From the NCBI GenBank assembly GCA_028564705.1, contig JAPXFQ010002461.1, positions 1,364,001 to 1,428,000 on the forward strand: a DNA stretch of 64,000 nucleotides, given 5' to 3'. This DNA is from Apricaphanius iberus. Lineage: Eukaryota > Chordata > Actinopteri > Cyprinodontiformes > Aphaniidae. Under the pieces are notes generated by a model. The model had not been told where the DNA came from. It worked only from the letters and a program-made list of their open reading frames with translations, and made no database searches. This document shows positions 12,121-24,200 of the stretch, piece after piece. The position numbers were made by a program, and so were the translations under genes. Position 1 is the first letter of the stretch. Each line of letters opens with the position of its first letter.

Positions 12121-12475
12121 AGAAGGGGCTTTGAATGTTGAGACTATAACAGGTAAAGCTAGAGAGCTGATGGTCGTGATGCACAGAAGGAAGGTTGATT
12201 TTCTATGTGTTCAGAAGACCAGATGGAAAGGCAGCGAGGCTATAAACTTAGGATAAGGGTTCAAGTTGTTTTACCATGAGGTATATGGAAAGAGAAATGG
12301 AGTAGGAGTTATCTTGAAGGAGGAACTAGTTAATGTTCTGGAAGTGAAAAGGGTGTCAGAGAGGCTGATGAGCCTGAAGCTTGAAGTGTTGGGTATAATG
12401 ATCAATGTTGTTAGTGGTTATGCTCCACAGGTGGTATGTGTGTTAGAAAAGAAGTAGAAATTCTGGAGTGAACTA
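12121..12475 (+). pseudogene. LINE endonuclease, N-terminal part
   Basis: The + strand reads ALNVETITGKARELM, KVDFLCVQKTRWKG, KRNGVGVILKEELVNV and INVVSGYAP, blocks of an APE endonuclease. The catalytic Glu of the usual QETRW block is Lys here. A stop occurs near 12,250. The Tc1-like insertion cuts it at 12,476, and it resumes at 14,056 with RVVIDANLNEQNGEG, in which the usual GADFN-like core is also altered. Confidence 0.8.
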
Positions 12476-14053
12476 CAGGTCCTTCTCAAAAAATGTGCAT
12501 ATTGTGATAAATTTCATTATTTTCTGTAATGTACTGATAAACATTATACTTTCGTATATTTTAGATTAATTACACACAACTGAAGTAGTTCAAGCCCTTT
12601 ATTGTTTTAATATTGATGATTTTGGCATACAGCTCGTGAAACTCCAAAATTCATATCTCAAAAAATTTGCATATTTCATAATTCATAATAAACCAATAAA
12701 AGAAAAGTGTTTTTAATTAAAAAAACGTCATCCTTCAAATAATTATGTTCAGTTATACACTCAATATACTTGGTCGGGAATCTTTTTGCAGAAAGGACTG
12801 CTTCAATGCGGCGTGGCATGGAGGCAATCAGCCTGTGACACTGCTGAGGTATTGTGGAGGCCTAGGATGATTCGATTGCGGCCTTAAGCTCATCCAGCGT
12901 GTTGGGTTTTGCATCTCTCAACTTTCTCTTCACAATATCCTATAGATTCTCTATAGGGTTCAGGTCAGGAGAGTTGGCAGGCCTATTAAGTACAGTAATA
13001 CCATGGTCAGTAAACCATTTAGCAGTGGTTTTGGCACTGTGAGCAGGTGCCAAGTCGTGCTGAAAAATGAAATCTTCATCTCCATAAAGCTTTTCAGCAG
13101 ATGGAAGCATGAAGTGCTCCAAAATTTCCTGATAGCTAGCTGCATTGACCCTGCCCTTTATAAAACACAGTGGACCAACCCCAGCAGCTGGCATGGCACC
13201 CCAGACCATCACTGACTGTGGGTACTTGACACTGGACTTCAGGCATTTTGGCATTTCCTTCTACCCAGTCTTCCTCCAGACTCTGGCACCTTGATTTCCG
13301 AATGACATGCAAAATTTGCTTTCATCCGAAAAAAGTACTTTGGACCACTGAGCAACAGTCCAGTGCTGCTTCTCTGTAGCCCAGGTCGGGCACTTCTGCT
13401 GCTGTTTCTGGTTCAAAAGTGGCTTGACCTGGGGAATGCTGCACCTGTAGCCCATTTCCTGCACATACCTGTGCACGGTGGCTCTGGATATTTCTACTCC
13501 AGACTCAGTCCACTGCTTCTTCCTCAGGGTCCGGTCACCACTTCTCGTTGTGCAGTGTTTTATGCCACACTTTTTCCTTTCCACAGACTTCCCACTGATG
13601 TGCCTTAATACAGCACTCTGGGAACAGCCTATTTGTTCAGAAATTTTTTTTCTGTGTCTTACCCTCTTGCTTGAGGGTGTCAATGATGGCCTTCTGGACA
13701 GCAGTCAGGTCGGTAGTCTTATCCATGATTGCGGTTTTGAGTAATGAACCAGGCTGGGAGTTTTTAAAAGCCTCAGAAATCTTTTGCACGTGTTTAGAGG
13801 TAATTAGTTGATTCAGATGATTAGGTTAATAGCTCGTTTAGGGAATGTTTTCATGATATGCTAATTTTTGAGATAGGAATTTTGTGTTTTCATGAGCTGT
13901 ATGCCAAAATCCTCAGTATTAAAACAATAAAAGGCTCGAACTACTTCAGTTGTGTGTAATGAATCTAAAACATATGAAAGTCTAATGTTTATCAGTACAT
14001 TACAGAAAATAATGAACTTTATCACAATATGCTAATTTTTTTAGAAGGACCTG
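12476..14053 (-). mobile_element. complete Tc1-like transposon, inactive
   Basis: It starts CAGGTCCTTCT and ends with the reverse complement, flanked by TA target duplications (12,474-12,475 and 14,054-14,055). The terminal inverted repeats are about 210 bp and over 90% identical by eye, with an inner direct-repeat copy, so they are of IR/DR architecture. Total length is 1,578 bp. The transposase lies on the - strand. It inserted into the LINE endonuclease. Confidence 0.92.
12761..13726 (-). pseudogene. Tc1-like transposase, broken
   Basis: The - strand frame starts at ATG 13,726 and can be followed to a stop at 12,761. It shows a helix-turn-helix (EQIGCSQSAVLRHISGKS), the first Asp (VLFSDESKF), the second (FQHDLAPAHSAKTT) and the final Glu (SPDLNPIENL). 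A frameshift near 13.66 kb, another at about 13.26 kb, and in-frame stops just after PIENL and after AAIESS disable it. The length and motif order are those of a Tc1/mariner DDE transposase of about 340 residues. Confidence 0.9.
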
Positions 14054-14398
14054 TAGATGATTTGATGCAGGGTATCCCGAGAGTTGAGAGGGTGGTGATT
14101 GATGCAAACTTGAATGAACAAAATGGTGAAGGGAGCAGAGGTGAGGAGGAAGTGATAAGCAGTTTGGGTGTTCAGGCTAGGAATGAAGAAGGACAGATGG
14201 TGGTACAGTAGACTTTGCAAGAAGGATGAAAATGGCTGTTGTAAACACTTCCAGAAGAGGGAGGAACATGGGGTGACTTATAAGAGTTGAAGAAACGAGC
14301 ACTAGGTGGACTACAGCTTATGTAGACATTCTGATCTAAAGGAGATAGTGACTGAAAAGTAGAGCAGGGGTGGATTTAGGACTGAAGGAGATAAGGGG

Positions 14399-14550
<152 letters not shown>

Positions 14551-14836
14551 TAAATTACATAGGAATACAGTTAATGAGTCGTACAATGAAGCTGTGGGAA
14601 AGTGTGTTGGAAGCTAGGTTATAAAGTGAGCCTTTGTGAGCAGCAGTACCGTTTCATGCCAAGAAAGAGTACTACAGATTCAATCTTTGCGTTAAGAATG
14701 CTGATGGAGAAGTATAAAGAGGGTCAATGGGAGCAGCATTTTGTCTTTGTAGATTAAAGAAAGCGTATGACAGTGTGCCAAGAGAAGAGCCGTGTTTTTG
14801 CTTGAGGCAGTCTGAAGTGGCAGAGAAATATGTTAA

Positions 14837-15613
14837 GCTGCATTCACACGGCACATTTGGTCTGCGTTAGCTGCGGCAAGATTACATGTAAACTATGGTG
14901 AAGTACGTCAGAGGTCCGTCAAGGGTTCTGCGTTGCGTTGAGTACGTTGGCTCCGTCAATGACGCTTGCGTTTCATACGGCAACGTACCAACACATGCGT
15001 CACAGAAGTTCAGCAAGCTGAACTTTTGACGGATCCAACGCAGTTAACGCAGTGAAGCAACCAATCAGAGCGTCTCACTGTAGTTATGTCACTATACGCC
15101 GTATGTTGAATGAAGCGCGGGCCCAGTGAAAACATTTTCAACAAACGCAGATTTAAAAAATCATAAATAATACTTACCGAAGTCAGATGGTCCGGCGCTC
15201 CTAAAGAGGAACAGAGAACCTGTAGTTGATGTCTTGATAGGAGATTTGAGCTCCGATGCGGCCGAGGAGGTCGTAAAATTAGGTGCGGGACGGACGGAAG
15301 TAGCACTGAAAGCGAACCTCATCCATACGCAGCTCCTGGAGCAAATGGTTAAACTCCCCGAACTCAGAATGCATCTGAAAAATGGGCGCTGATGCACCCG
15401 ATGTCAACGTTGTCTAGCTTTATCTAGCTAATAAAGCCAAGCCACTCTCGTTACAATCCACCATAGTGCAGAACGTGCGGCAACAGAGGAAGCCCCGCCC
15501 ATGCGTTGTTTTTTCCTCAGAAGCAGGCTATGGAAGCCAAAAAGTACACACGTCAAACTTCATCCGTTGGATGCGTTGCTCGATGTATCCAACGGATGCG
15601 GTCTGAATGCAGC
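14837..15613 (-). mobile_element. Harbinger-like element flanked by TTAA
   Basis: A 777-bp insert begins GCTGCATTCACAC and ends with the reverse complement of GCTGCATTCAGAC, flanked on both sides by TTAA (14,833-14,836 and 15,614-15,617). It interrupts the LINE between VAEKYVK and VVQDMYE. It keeps only an N-terminal transposase fragment, so it is non-autonomous. A 3-bp TTA or TAA duplication, as in PIF/Harbinger, fits equally well. Confidence 0.75.
15195..15385 (-). pseudogene. Harbinger transposase N-terminal fragment
   Basis: The - strand reads EFGEFNHLLQELRMDEVRFQ, CYFR, then after one stop FYDLLGRIGAQIS and QDINYRF. This is the conserved N-terminal region that precedes the DDE domain of PIF/Harbinger transposases. 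The catalytic domain is not present inside the element. Confidence 0.7.
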
Positions 15614-15617
15614 TTAA

Positions 15618-16530
15618 GAGTGGTGCAGGACATGTATGAATGCTGTGAAACAGCAGTGAGGTGTGCAGTAGGAGCGACAGAGGAGTTCAAGGTGGAGGTG
15701 CTACTGCATCAAGGATCGGCTCTGAGATCTTCTTGTTTGCTTTGGCGATGGACAGGCTGACAGACGAGATTAGACAGGAGTCTCCATGGACTATAATGTT
15801 TGCAGATTACATTGTGATCCACAGTGAGAGCAGGGCCAAGGTGGAGACACAGCTAAAGATGAAAGTATGTATGAAAAGAGAGGAATTAAGATTCGTCACA
15901 GGAAGACAGAATACACGTGTGTAAATGAGAAAGGCACAAGTGGAACGGTGAAGTTACAGGGAGAGGAAGTGAAGAAAGTAGAGGACTTTAAATACTTGGG
16001 GTCAATGGTACAAGGGAATGGAGAGTGTGGAAACAAGGTAAAGAATCTTGTGCAAGCTGGTTCGAATGGGTAGAGAGGAGTGTGACGTGTAATAAAAGGG
16101 TTTCAGCAAGAATGAAGGGAAAGGTGTACAAAGGTGTAGTGAGACCAGCGGTGTTGTACGGTTTAGAGACAGTACCAATTATTAGAAGAGAGGAAGCTGA
16201 ACTTGAGGTGGCAGAAATCAAGATGTTGAGATTCTCTTTGGCAATGACGAGGATGGATAGGATCAGGAATGAGTGCATCAGAGGGAAAGCTCAAGTTAGA
16301 TGTTTTGGTGATAAAGTCAGGGAGGCCAGGATGAAATGGTTTGGATATGTTCAAAGAAGAGATTACAATTACATTGGTAGAAGGATGCTGAGGATGGAGC
16401 CACAAGGCAAGAGGTAGAGAGGAAGACCAAAAATGAGATTTATGGATGTGGTTAAGGAGGATATGAAGTTAGTTGGTGTGAGGACAGAGGATGCAGAGGA
16501 CAGGACTAAATGGAGACAGATGATTTGATG
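15618..16530 (+). pseudogene. LINE reverse transcriptase, C-terminal part
   Basis: The + strand reads VVQDMYECCETAVRCAVGAT, EEFKVEVLLHQGSALRS, then after a frameshift DEIRQESPWTIMFADYIVI, GEEVKKVEDFKYLGSMVQGN, VVRPAVLYGLETV and EAEIKMLRFSLAMT-like blocks. The catalytic FADD is FADY here. Several frameshifts and a stop are present. It is colinear with the upstream endonuclease once the inserts are removed. Confidence 0.85.
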
Positions 16531-16560
16531 TGCTGACCCCTGAAAGGTAAAGCTGAAGGA

Positions 16561-18279
16561 GAAAGAAGGATGTGCAATTGTTCAATGTTTTTCCATAAAT
16601 CAGCAATGACCATTTAACACTGAAAATATTTTTAAAAACTGCCAACTCCCTTTTTTTTATGAAAAAAGTGAAGGAATTGTACTACTAAAATCATTATCAT
16701 CACGTTTAGTTAACACTGGAAATTACATCATATGTGTTACTATATACAAATTTATTATTGTTTAGCAAAGTGGGTAGTGCAGATGCTCAGACAACAGAGA
16801 CCCTTGTCTGAGTTTTTGTCCCACCCCCTCCTGTATATTATTGTGCCTTATAACAATCCAAATGTATTAAGTTGACCCAACATGTTTATATTTAGTTCAC
16901 TCAACAAAATTCTTTATTGCTAAATTGAACCAAATCAGTTGGGTGGAAATGATTTACATAATTTCATTATGTTCACCCAAAAAGTTTTATTTTTGACAGT
17001 AGGCTACCACCCAACACATTGCATAGACATAATCTTTATTTTTATGGAGGAAGCAGTGTCCTGCCAATTCTGAACTCTATGTCAAAATTCAAAGAGACCT
17101 GGTTTGGTAAGATGATAGGACAGGGGGAGGAAAGTGTGGAAGGAGGGTGTGGCCAAATTATAGATTTGCATGTACCTCAATAACCAGAGGCTAAATGCAT
17201 TGTAATTTCAACACCATTAATGAGCAAGCGCTGCCCTGCAAATTCCTAAATCAATTGAGGTGCGACCTGGTGATTCATTCTAATATGGCATGGGGAAGGC
17301 GGGGCTAGAGGCTGACTTGCTGGGTAGGGCTTGGAACCCTTTGATATCTTCTTTCAATTAGTTACTTTTGGTTTTGTAAATAAAAGATGGTAAAATCTGT
17401 TCAGAGTCTAGAAGACTGTCATCACATAATCCTTATCTGATTCTTGGTTTTTGTAGATGTCAGTCTGCTGTATATTCTACCTGCTGCTTCAGCATTACCT
17501 ATCGAAAGGAAAAAAAAAAGAAGAAAAAAGTGATTATTGGTTCAGATATCAAAACAGCTAATAAACACATCAGCTTTTACACAGTTTTCACTGATAAGCC
17601 ATTAAATACAGGGTATTATTAGTTAGTCTGTTAACTAAATTGTTACTCCTAACGGAAAACTTGTGTTCCATAGACACCCACTCTCCTCAAATATTCGTAC
17701 AGCTACAGTGTCCCAGTTTTTTGGTGTCAACAAAAACTATTGGCATGGAAAATAACTTATAAATAACTACAGCTTGTGGTCCTTTTATATCTTTTACTTA
17801 TAAAAAATGCCTTAAAAATGGATGCTGTTTTTTTCTATAAACAATCTTTTTACAACCGACCTGATGAAACATATTAACACAAATCTGTAGTCACTGTTTT
17901 TTGTGTATTTTTAATGTATTTTCAATTACTATATTATAAAATTGTTTCAGCTTTTACTATGAAATCTTGTTTTAATAGTTGTATGTTGTGACAAATGAAC
18001 AGTTTTCAAGATGACAGGTCTTCATTTAAAATGTCTTTAATGCAATAGCAATAACAGTTACTTAAAAACAAATTGTTTCTATATTGTTTTGTAAGCTTGT
18101 CTTATTGCATGTCACTATTTGTGAATTCATTTACTTGAACCTGCTTAACCTGCAACACACTTTCCAGCTATTTATTGTGGGTGGGACTTAAAATAGATTG
18201 TGAGTCATACGGATGTGTGTAAAGGTTTGATGGAAGGAGAAGAAAAAAGCAGAAAACACACAGCATCCTGAAGTGGCAG
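16561..18279. other. chitin synthase upstream region
   Basis: No coding signal. A TTAAAATAG block at about 18,189 lies about 95 bases before the start codon and could serve as a weak TATA-like element. A block with repeated AGTTGACCCAAC-like and CAGTTGGGTGG-like words near 16.87-16.95 kb may be an old repeat. Confidence 0.35.
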
Positions 18280-18285
18280 ATGTGA
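18280..18285 (+). promoter_or_regulatory. minimal AUG-stop uORF overlapping chs1 start
   Basis: The sequence ATGTGATGG holds ATG-TGA (18,280-18,285), whose last base is the first base of the chitin synthase ATG (18,285). A start-stop element this close could stall ribosomes or allow termination-reinitiation. The downstream ATG has G at -3 and G at +4, a good context. Whether the mRNA includes this position depends on an unmapped transcription start. Confidence 0.55.
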
Positions 18286-21200
18286 TGGAGGAGAATGTTG
18301 AGAAAAACGAAGATCTCAAGTAAGTAAATCCTAAAAGTGTCCTTTTATATTTGTTCTATCAATAGTAGTAGATGTTAATATACATTTCACCTGATTACGT
18401 GTGGGGTTAATCCTGTCTGTCTGTCTGTCGTTCCATCCGTCTGACTTCCTTTCTTCAGTAAAATGTCGAAGTATTCGCATGGATTTTTTTCTCCATCTGC
18501 GTTTTCATTCCAGGGAGCCGTGGGACACCTGTCGGGAGGTTCCTATAATTGAAGACGAGCACACACCTTGGAAACTGTTAAAGCTTCTAAAGATCATTGC
18601 TTTGTTTGCAGTATCTATCGTTGTGTTTGGACTGGCAATATGTAGCAAGGTTGGCTATTTTTATTGATTTAATCTGTGTCTTTGGAATCATTTTAATAAG
18701 AAAATTTGAATTTAATTGAAGAGAGATGTAGTAATTATATACAAGGAACCAATAGGTGTTGAATAAGGCTAGGATATTACAAGTAGCTGAAACCATCATG
18801 TCCATGTTCTGTGTTCCAGACTTCTTTCCTTCTGCTCATAACTTTGTCCCATGAAGGTACAAAGACCATCAGTGCGGAACAGAAACCCCTCACACTGCTG
18901 TGTATTGGCTGCTCTCTCATTGCGCCCAGTGTTCTTCTGCTGTTCAAAAGCATATGGAAAACATGTTACAAATCAGCAAAGCTGCCTAAAAAAGCTTCTG
19001 TAGCACTGGTAAGACAAGTAAATATTTATTAACTGTATCTTATATCTTACTGATCCTAAAAACACATATACTCTTTATACTGTATGTAAATATTTTTCTC
19101 TGAAATTTGTTGAATTGTACTTTTTTTTTGTCTTTTTAGGTTTTGTTCTTTGAGTTTATAGTTTCTTTGGGCTTGGCAGTGCTTACCATTGTAGCAATGC
19201 CACACTTGGACATTGTGACTAATATAACAATCCTGAATGGTGTAGCTGTCCTCTCTGCATTCCTGCAAGGAGTCGCTCAGTGTGCTGTCAAAAAGACAAA
19301 TGTCTTCCTGCTGCCTTCCATCATCGCCTCTGTGGCTATTGTTTTGGGTTACGGTATTTTCGTTGCCCTGTACATTCTGAAAGATCCTGCTGATGTGAAG
19401 ACAGCTATTTGGGTGGGTCTTGCTGTTGGTGCGTCCATCTTGGTGTCTTTCAACTGGTGGGAGAATTACTTTAGGCTGATATGTGTGAAAAGCAAGTCCA
19501 TTTTCCAAAAAAATCTGTTTAATGACTTGACCAAGTGTCAGAACATGCTGCACATAATGTCCAGCCTACTCAGGATTGTAGTTACAGCCTGTGTGCTTGG
19601 TGCCTACGTCCCTTTGGCCAAAATGGACTGGAACATCTTGACCACCATTCCAACCCGGGAAACAATAATTGTCGCCATAATAATTGGGGTCCAGCTGATC
19701 TCCTCACCACTCTGTCATTGGTTTGCATTGGCAGCCTGTAAGATGCATGCTGTACGCCGATGCTTCGTCGTGCCTTTGTACCTGGCTTCACTGGCTGTGA
19801 TAGTGTTGTTCATCGTCCCTGTTATTTTTGACTATCAGGACTTCAAGATAAACTTGAACACAACGGAAAACATCAATTTCACAAGATACTGTACTGTAGC
19901 AGTGAGAGCAAGAAATCAAAGTCTGAGTGGTAACCTTTTCCCTCAGCTAGTTTTGGATGTTGCACAAACTCTGTGCTTCTTGGACATGTCTAACACAGCG
20001 GACATCGGCTTACTTACAGGTAAAAATAAAATTTAAAAACCAACTTTATTACTTATTGCCAAAGTCAGTTTATAATATTATTCAATGCATTGGAATATTT
20101 TGCATGGTTGTTCTCCCATGTAAGCTTTAGTAGTTGTAAAAATGTATTTTTTTCCTGTTACTTACATTTCTTTTCCTCAGGTGCAGCAGCATTGTGGTGG
20201 ATTGGCCTTGTGTTGGCCACTATCCATATTTTCTACCTTCATATCTCTCGTATCCAGAAGACACAAGACTTGTTTGTTCGAAGAACTTATGAGGGAGCCT
20301 TTATTGAGCAATCCTTACTCCTCAACACCCGATTCCACATCCAGACCAGAATAGGCAAAAAGAAACAGTAAGTTGATGTGAACATGTTTTGCACAAGTCT
20401 ATTATCTTTTCAACCAGGTAGCAATTTCAGTATCAGTGCATGATGTTTATTTTCTTGTGTGTAACAATAATCACATTACAATGGATGCATGTTTCTCATA
20501 TTTGCAAATATTGTCATAATAAGTAAAAGGGAGGAAGCCAGTCCTGCTATGGTGTATCTCTGTGCCACAATGTGGCATGAGACCTATGAGGAGATGATGA
20601 ATATCATGATCTCAATTTTCAGGTGAGTTAAAGTAATTGCTTGATAACTTTAGAGCCCGTGTTATACACAAAGATAGTATCTGAACTTCATAATTAAGAT
20701 TTATTGTGGATAAAATAACAAACATTTCAGACAAAAACTATTTTGATCAAACTTTACTGGAAGATAAGTCCAGCTAATTTGAAAGAGTGTCATCTTAAAG
20801 TCCTAATTTTTACCTTAAAAAAAATTTATTCTTTCTGCTTTTTATCTGTTTCTCTAACAAAGACTGGACAAGTACAGACCGAAGGCAGAATCAGTGTTTG
20901 ATGATTTCACCTTCGAAGTCCATATCTACTTTGACGATGCCTTTGAAGATGTTGAAGGGAGTCAAGCTCGTCATCTGAACCAATATGCAAAGGATCTTGT
21001 GAAAATCATCACAGAGGTTTATAGGTGAGGGTCATTGCTGTGGTTGCGTATGAGATTCTAGATAGTTTGTACAGAACTAATATATTCATATGATGCAAAA
21101 TACCATGGATTCAGTCCACGTTTTTGTATATTTAAGAGTTGATGCACTCTTGTTAAATTATATAAAATCATTCATCTGCTAGTCTCTGCCCTTTTTTAAA

Positions 21201-24200
21201 TGCAAAGAGACTTCGGCTTGTCAGCTTGCCTTTTAGAATCACCTCATATCTATTGATCTTTACTTATCTAAACCTACCGATGAACTACTTTCAATTAATG
21301 TTACTCATTCAAGGCAACAGTTGACACAATATTACAGATGTAAATTTTTTAGGTTATAAATTAATCTTTTTTTCTCTGTTGTCAGCATATTCAAGAACCT
21401 TGATAAAACTTTATTTGATGTAGAGCAGCAAATTCCTAATCAGTCAATCATAGAGACCCCATATGGAGCTCGTCTTGTTGTTGAAATGCCTCATGGGAAT
21501 AACATTGTAGCTCACTTCAAAGACAAACAGAAAATTCGGAACAAGAAGAGATGGTCTCAGGTAGGGAACAGCTCATGGAACATCACAACTTTTCCATCAA
21601 GTGCAGCTTGGTTTGTTAATTATTATTTATTCTCTACAGGTTATGTATCTCTATTATCTTTTGGGATGGAAACTCATGACCAAATATCACAGACGCTGGA
21701 AGCTGGGATTCAATGATGTTGAACTAAAGAGAGAGATCCAGGTAAGATAGGACAGACTTTCTGTGTATTTCCTAAAGTGGTTGAACAAGCATTCCGATTT
21801 TATTTTCACTTTATGGTCAAGAACTGCAAAGATGAATGTAGACAAAACAAAAATGCATTTTTGTTCCAGAAAGAGAAGCACAACACCTACCTCTTGGCAT
21901 TAGATGGGGACACAGACTTTCAGCCCGCTGCCGTGATGCTGCTCATCGATCGTCTGAAAATGTATCCTCATGTTGGTGCAGCATGTGGCAGAATTCATCC
22001 CACTGGATCAGGTTGGTACCAATGAACTCAGAGCTAATTATACACTGTACAAAAAGCTGTGGATAGGATTTAAAACACCTGCTTAATTGTCCTACAGGTC
22101 CTGCTGTTTGGTTTCAGAAGTTTGAATATGCGGTCAGTCACTGGCTTCAGAAAACAGCCGAGCATGTCTTCGGCTGTGTACTGTGCAGCCCAGGCTGCTT
22201 CAGTCTGTTCAGAGCAGAGGCGCTAATGGATGACAACGTGATGAAGAAATATTCAACCATATCCACAGAGCCCAGTCAATACATCCAGTATGACCAAGGT
22301 AAAAAATTGAACTATGCTGACATTTTGGGATATTTTATTTTATCTTAAAACACTAGTGTGAGGAAATCATTTCACAGTAGTTTTTTTTGTACTGTACGAT
22401 GGTGCTGTTGTTTGCAAAGTCACAGGAAGAAGATTCTGACAGCAAATAACCCACTGAGGCCTTTGTGTATGAACTCTGCATATCCTCCAATTGCATGTTA
22501 CATGTGCAATACCCCCGAAGGATACAAAACATTCAGGTTTAGTTAATTGGTGTAAATATTTGTCTGTCATGTATTTTACGGCTCTGTCATGTGATGATAA
22601 ACAACTTCCTGCAATGACCATAAATGGATTAAATGAATATAAAGAAAAGATTGAGGGATGAATGGATGTAATTATCCAACAAAGAAACCATTCTTCTTTT
22701 TTTTGCAGGTGAAGACCGCTGGCTGTGCACACTGTTATTGAAACAAGGCTGGAGAGTGGAATACAATGCAGCGTCGGATGCCTACACCAATGCACCACAG
22801 GAATTCAAAGAACTGTACAACCAGGTGCGTGGAAGAGCATATTTGAGCATTTAATTGAAATATAATAACACATTTATAAACAATGATGCCACCAAAATTA
22901 GCATCTGATACTGATGTTAACTTGGCAGCCTTTCTTATATAATAAGACCTTTGAAGAAACAGAACATGATAAAATATTATAAATGGCCATTCTAGTTGCT
23001 TCTTCCTTTATGTTCTGTGGATCGAGGTGATTTGGCCACCATGATGCCATATGGTGCTTTAGTTTAAAAGACCTCAAATACTCACTTCCACTATTTGAGG
23101 ATTTAAAAATATGTTTTATCCAACTGACAATTCTGCCAAGCACTGAATCTGTGACTGTGCTTCACTTATGCTCCAGTTTGGATCAGGCTTGCTAATTTTT
23201 TCACATTTTTGTTTTTTAAAGTTCTGACAAATTTCAATAGATGGTTAAATGATTGAAATAAGTATATAAATCTTTTCATGTAAAAAAGAGACAATACCTG
23301 AACAATAATGAATGTTTTTTTTAACTTAGCGGAAACGATGGGGGCCATCCACAATGGCAAACGTAATAGATCTGCTTGGTTCCACCAACATCGTTTCCAA
23401 GAAGAATCCATCTATGTCCAAACCATTCATGTTCTACCAGCTGTTTGCAATGATCTCAGCCATCCTTGCTCCAGCCACCATCATTCTCATGGTTGGAGGT
23501 AACTGTCATCATGTGTTGTACACAAGTGAAATAATTGTACTCCATCAACAATTAGCTTGTGAAAATACCTTCAAATATATTGTTTCTACTCTTTTCAGGG
23601 AGTCTGTCCTTCATATTTGAAATACCTTCTGCTGGAGCTCTGGTCATTGCTGTGATACCTCCTGCCATCTACTTGGGTCTTTGCTTTAAGCTCAAACCGG
23701 ACACTCAGATCACTATTGCGGCAGTGCTCAGTGTCATGTATGCAATCCTCATGCTGGTCGTGACAATTTCTATAATCGGTAAGTACAAATTTATGTCTAA
23801 CAAATGTATTTGGATTGTGTTGTTTGACTCTAAAAGTTATTTTTTTTTGTTTTCTACCAGCCGCAATGGTGAAGGAGAATACCATTCTAACACCCAGCAG
23901 CATTTTCATTGTGGTCATGGCCATCATTTACATTGTCACTGCACTGATGCATCCTCAGGAACTTCCTTTAGTGTTCTATGGCCTTCTCTACATCATCTGC
24001 ATCCCAAGTGCCTATATGCTGCTCATCATCTACTCCATGGTCAACATGAACAGTGTCTCTTGGGGCACCAGAGAAACAAAGCCTGCTGCAGAGGCTGCCA
24101 CTGTCCAGCAAACTAAATCAGAAAAAGGTAGATTGATCCCACTAGGAGTGAACAGGTGTTCTTTCTACCAAGTTATCTGATACTTAGCTTTACCTTTTCA

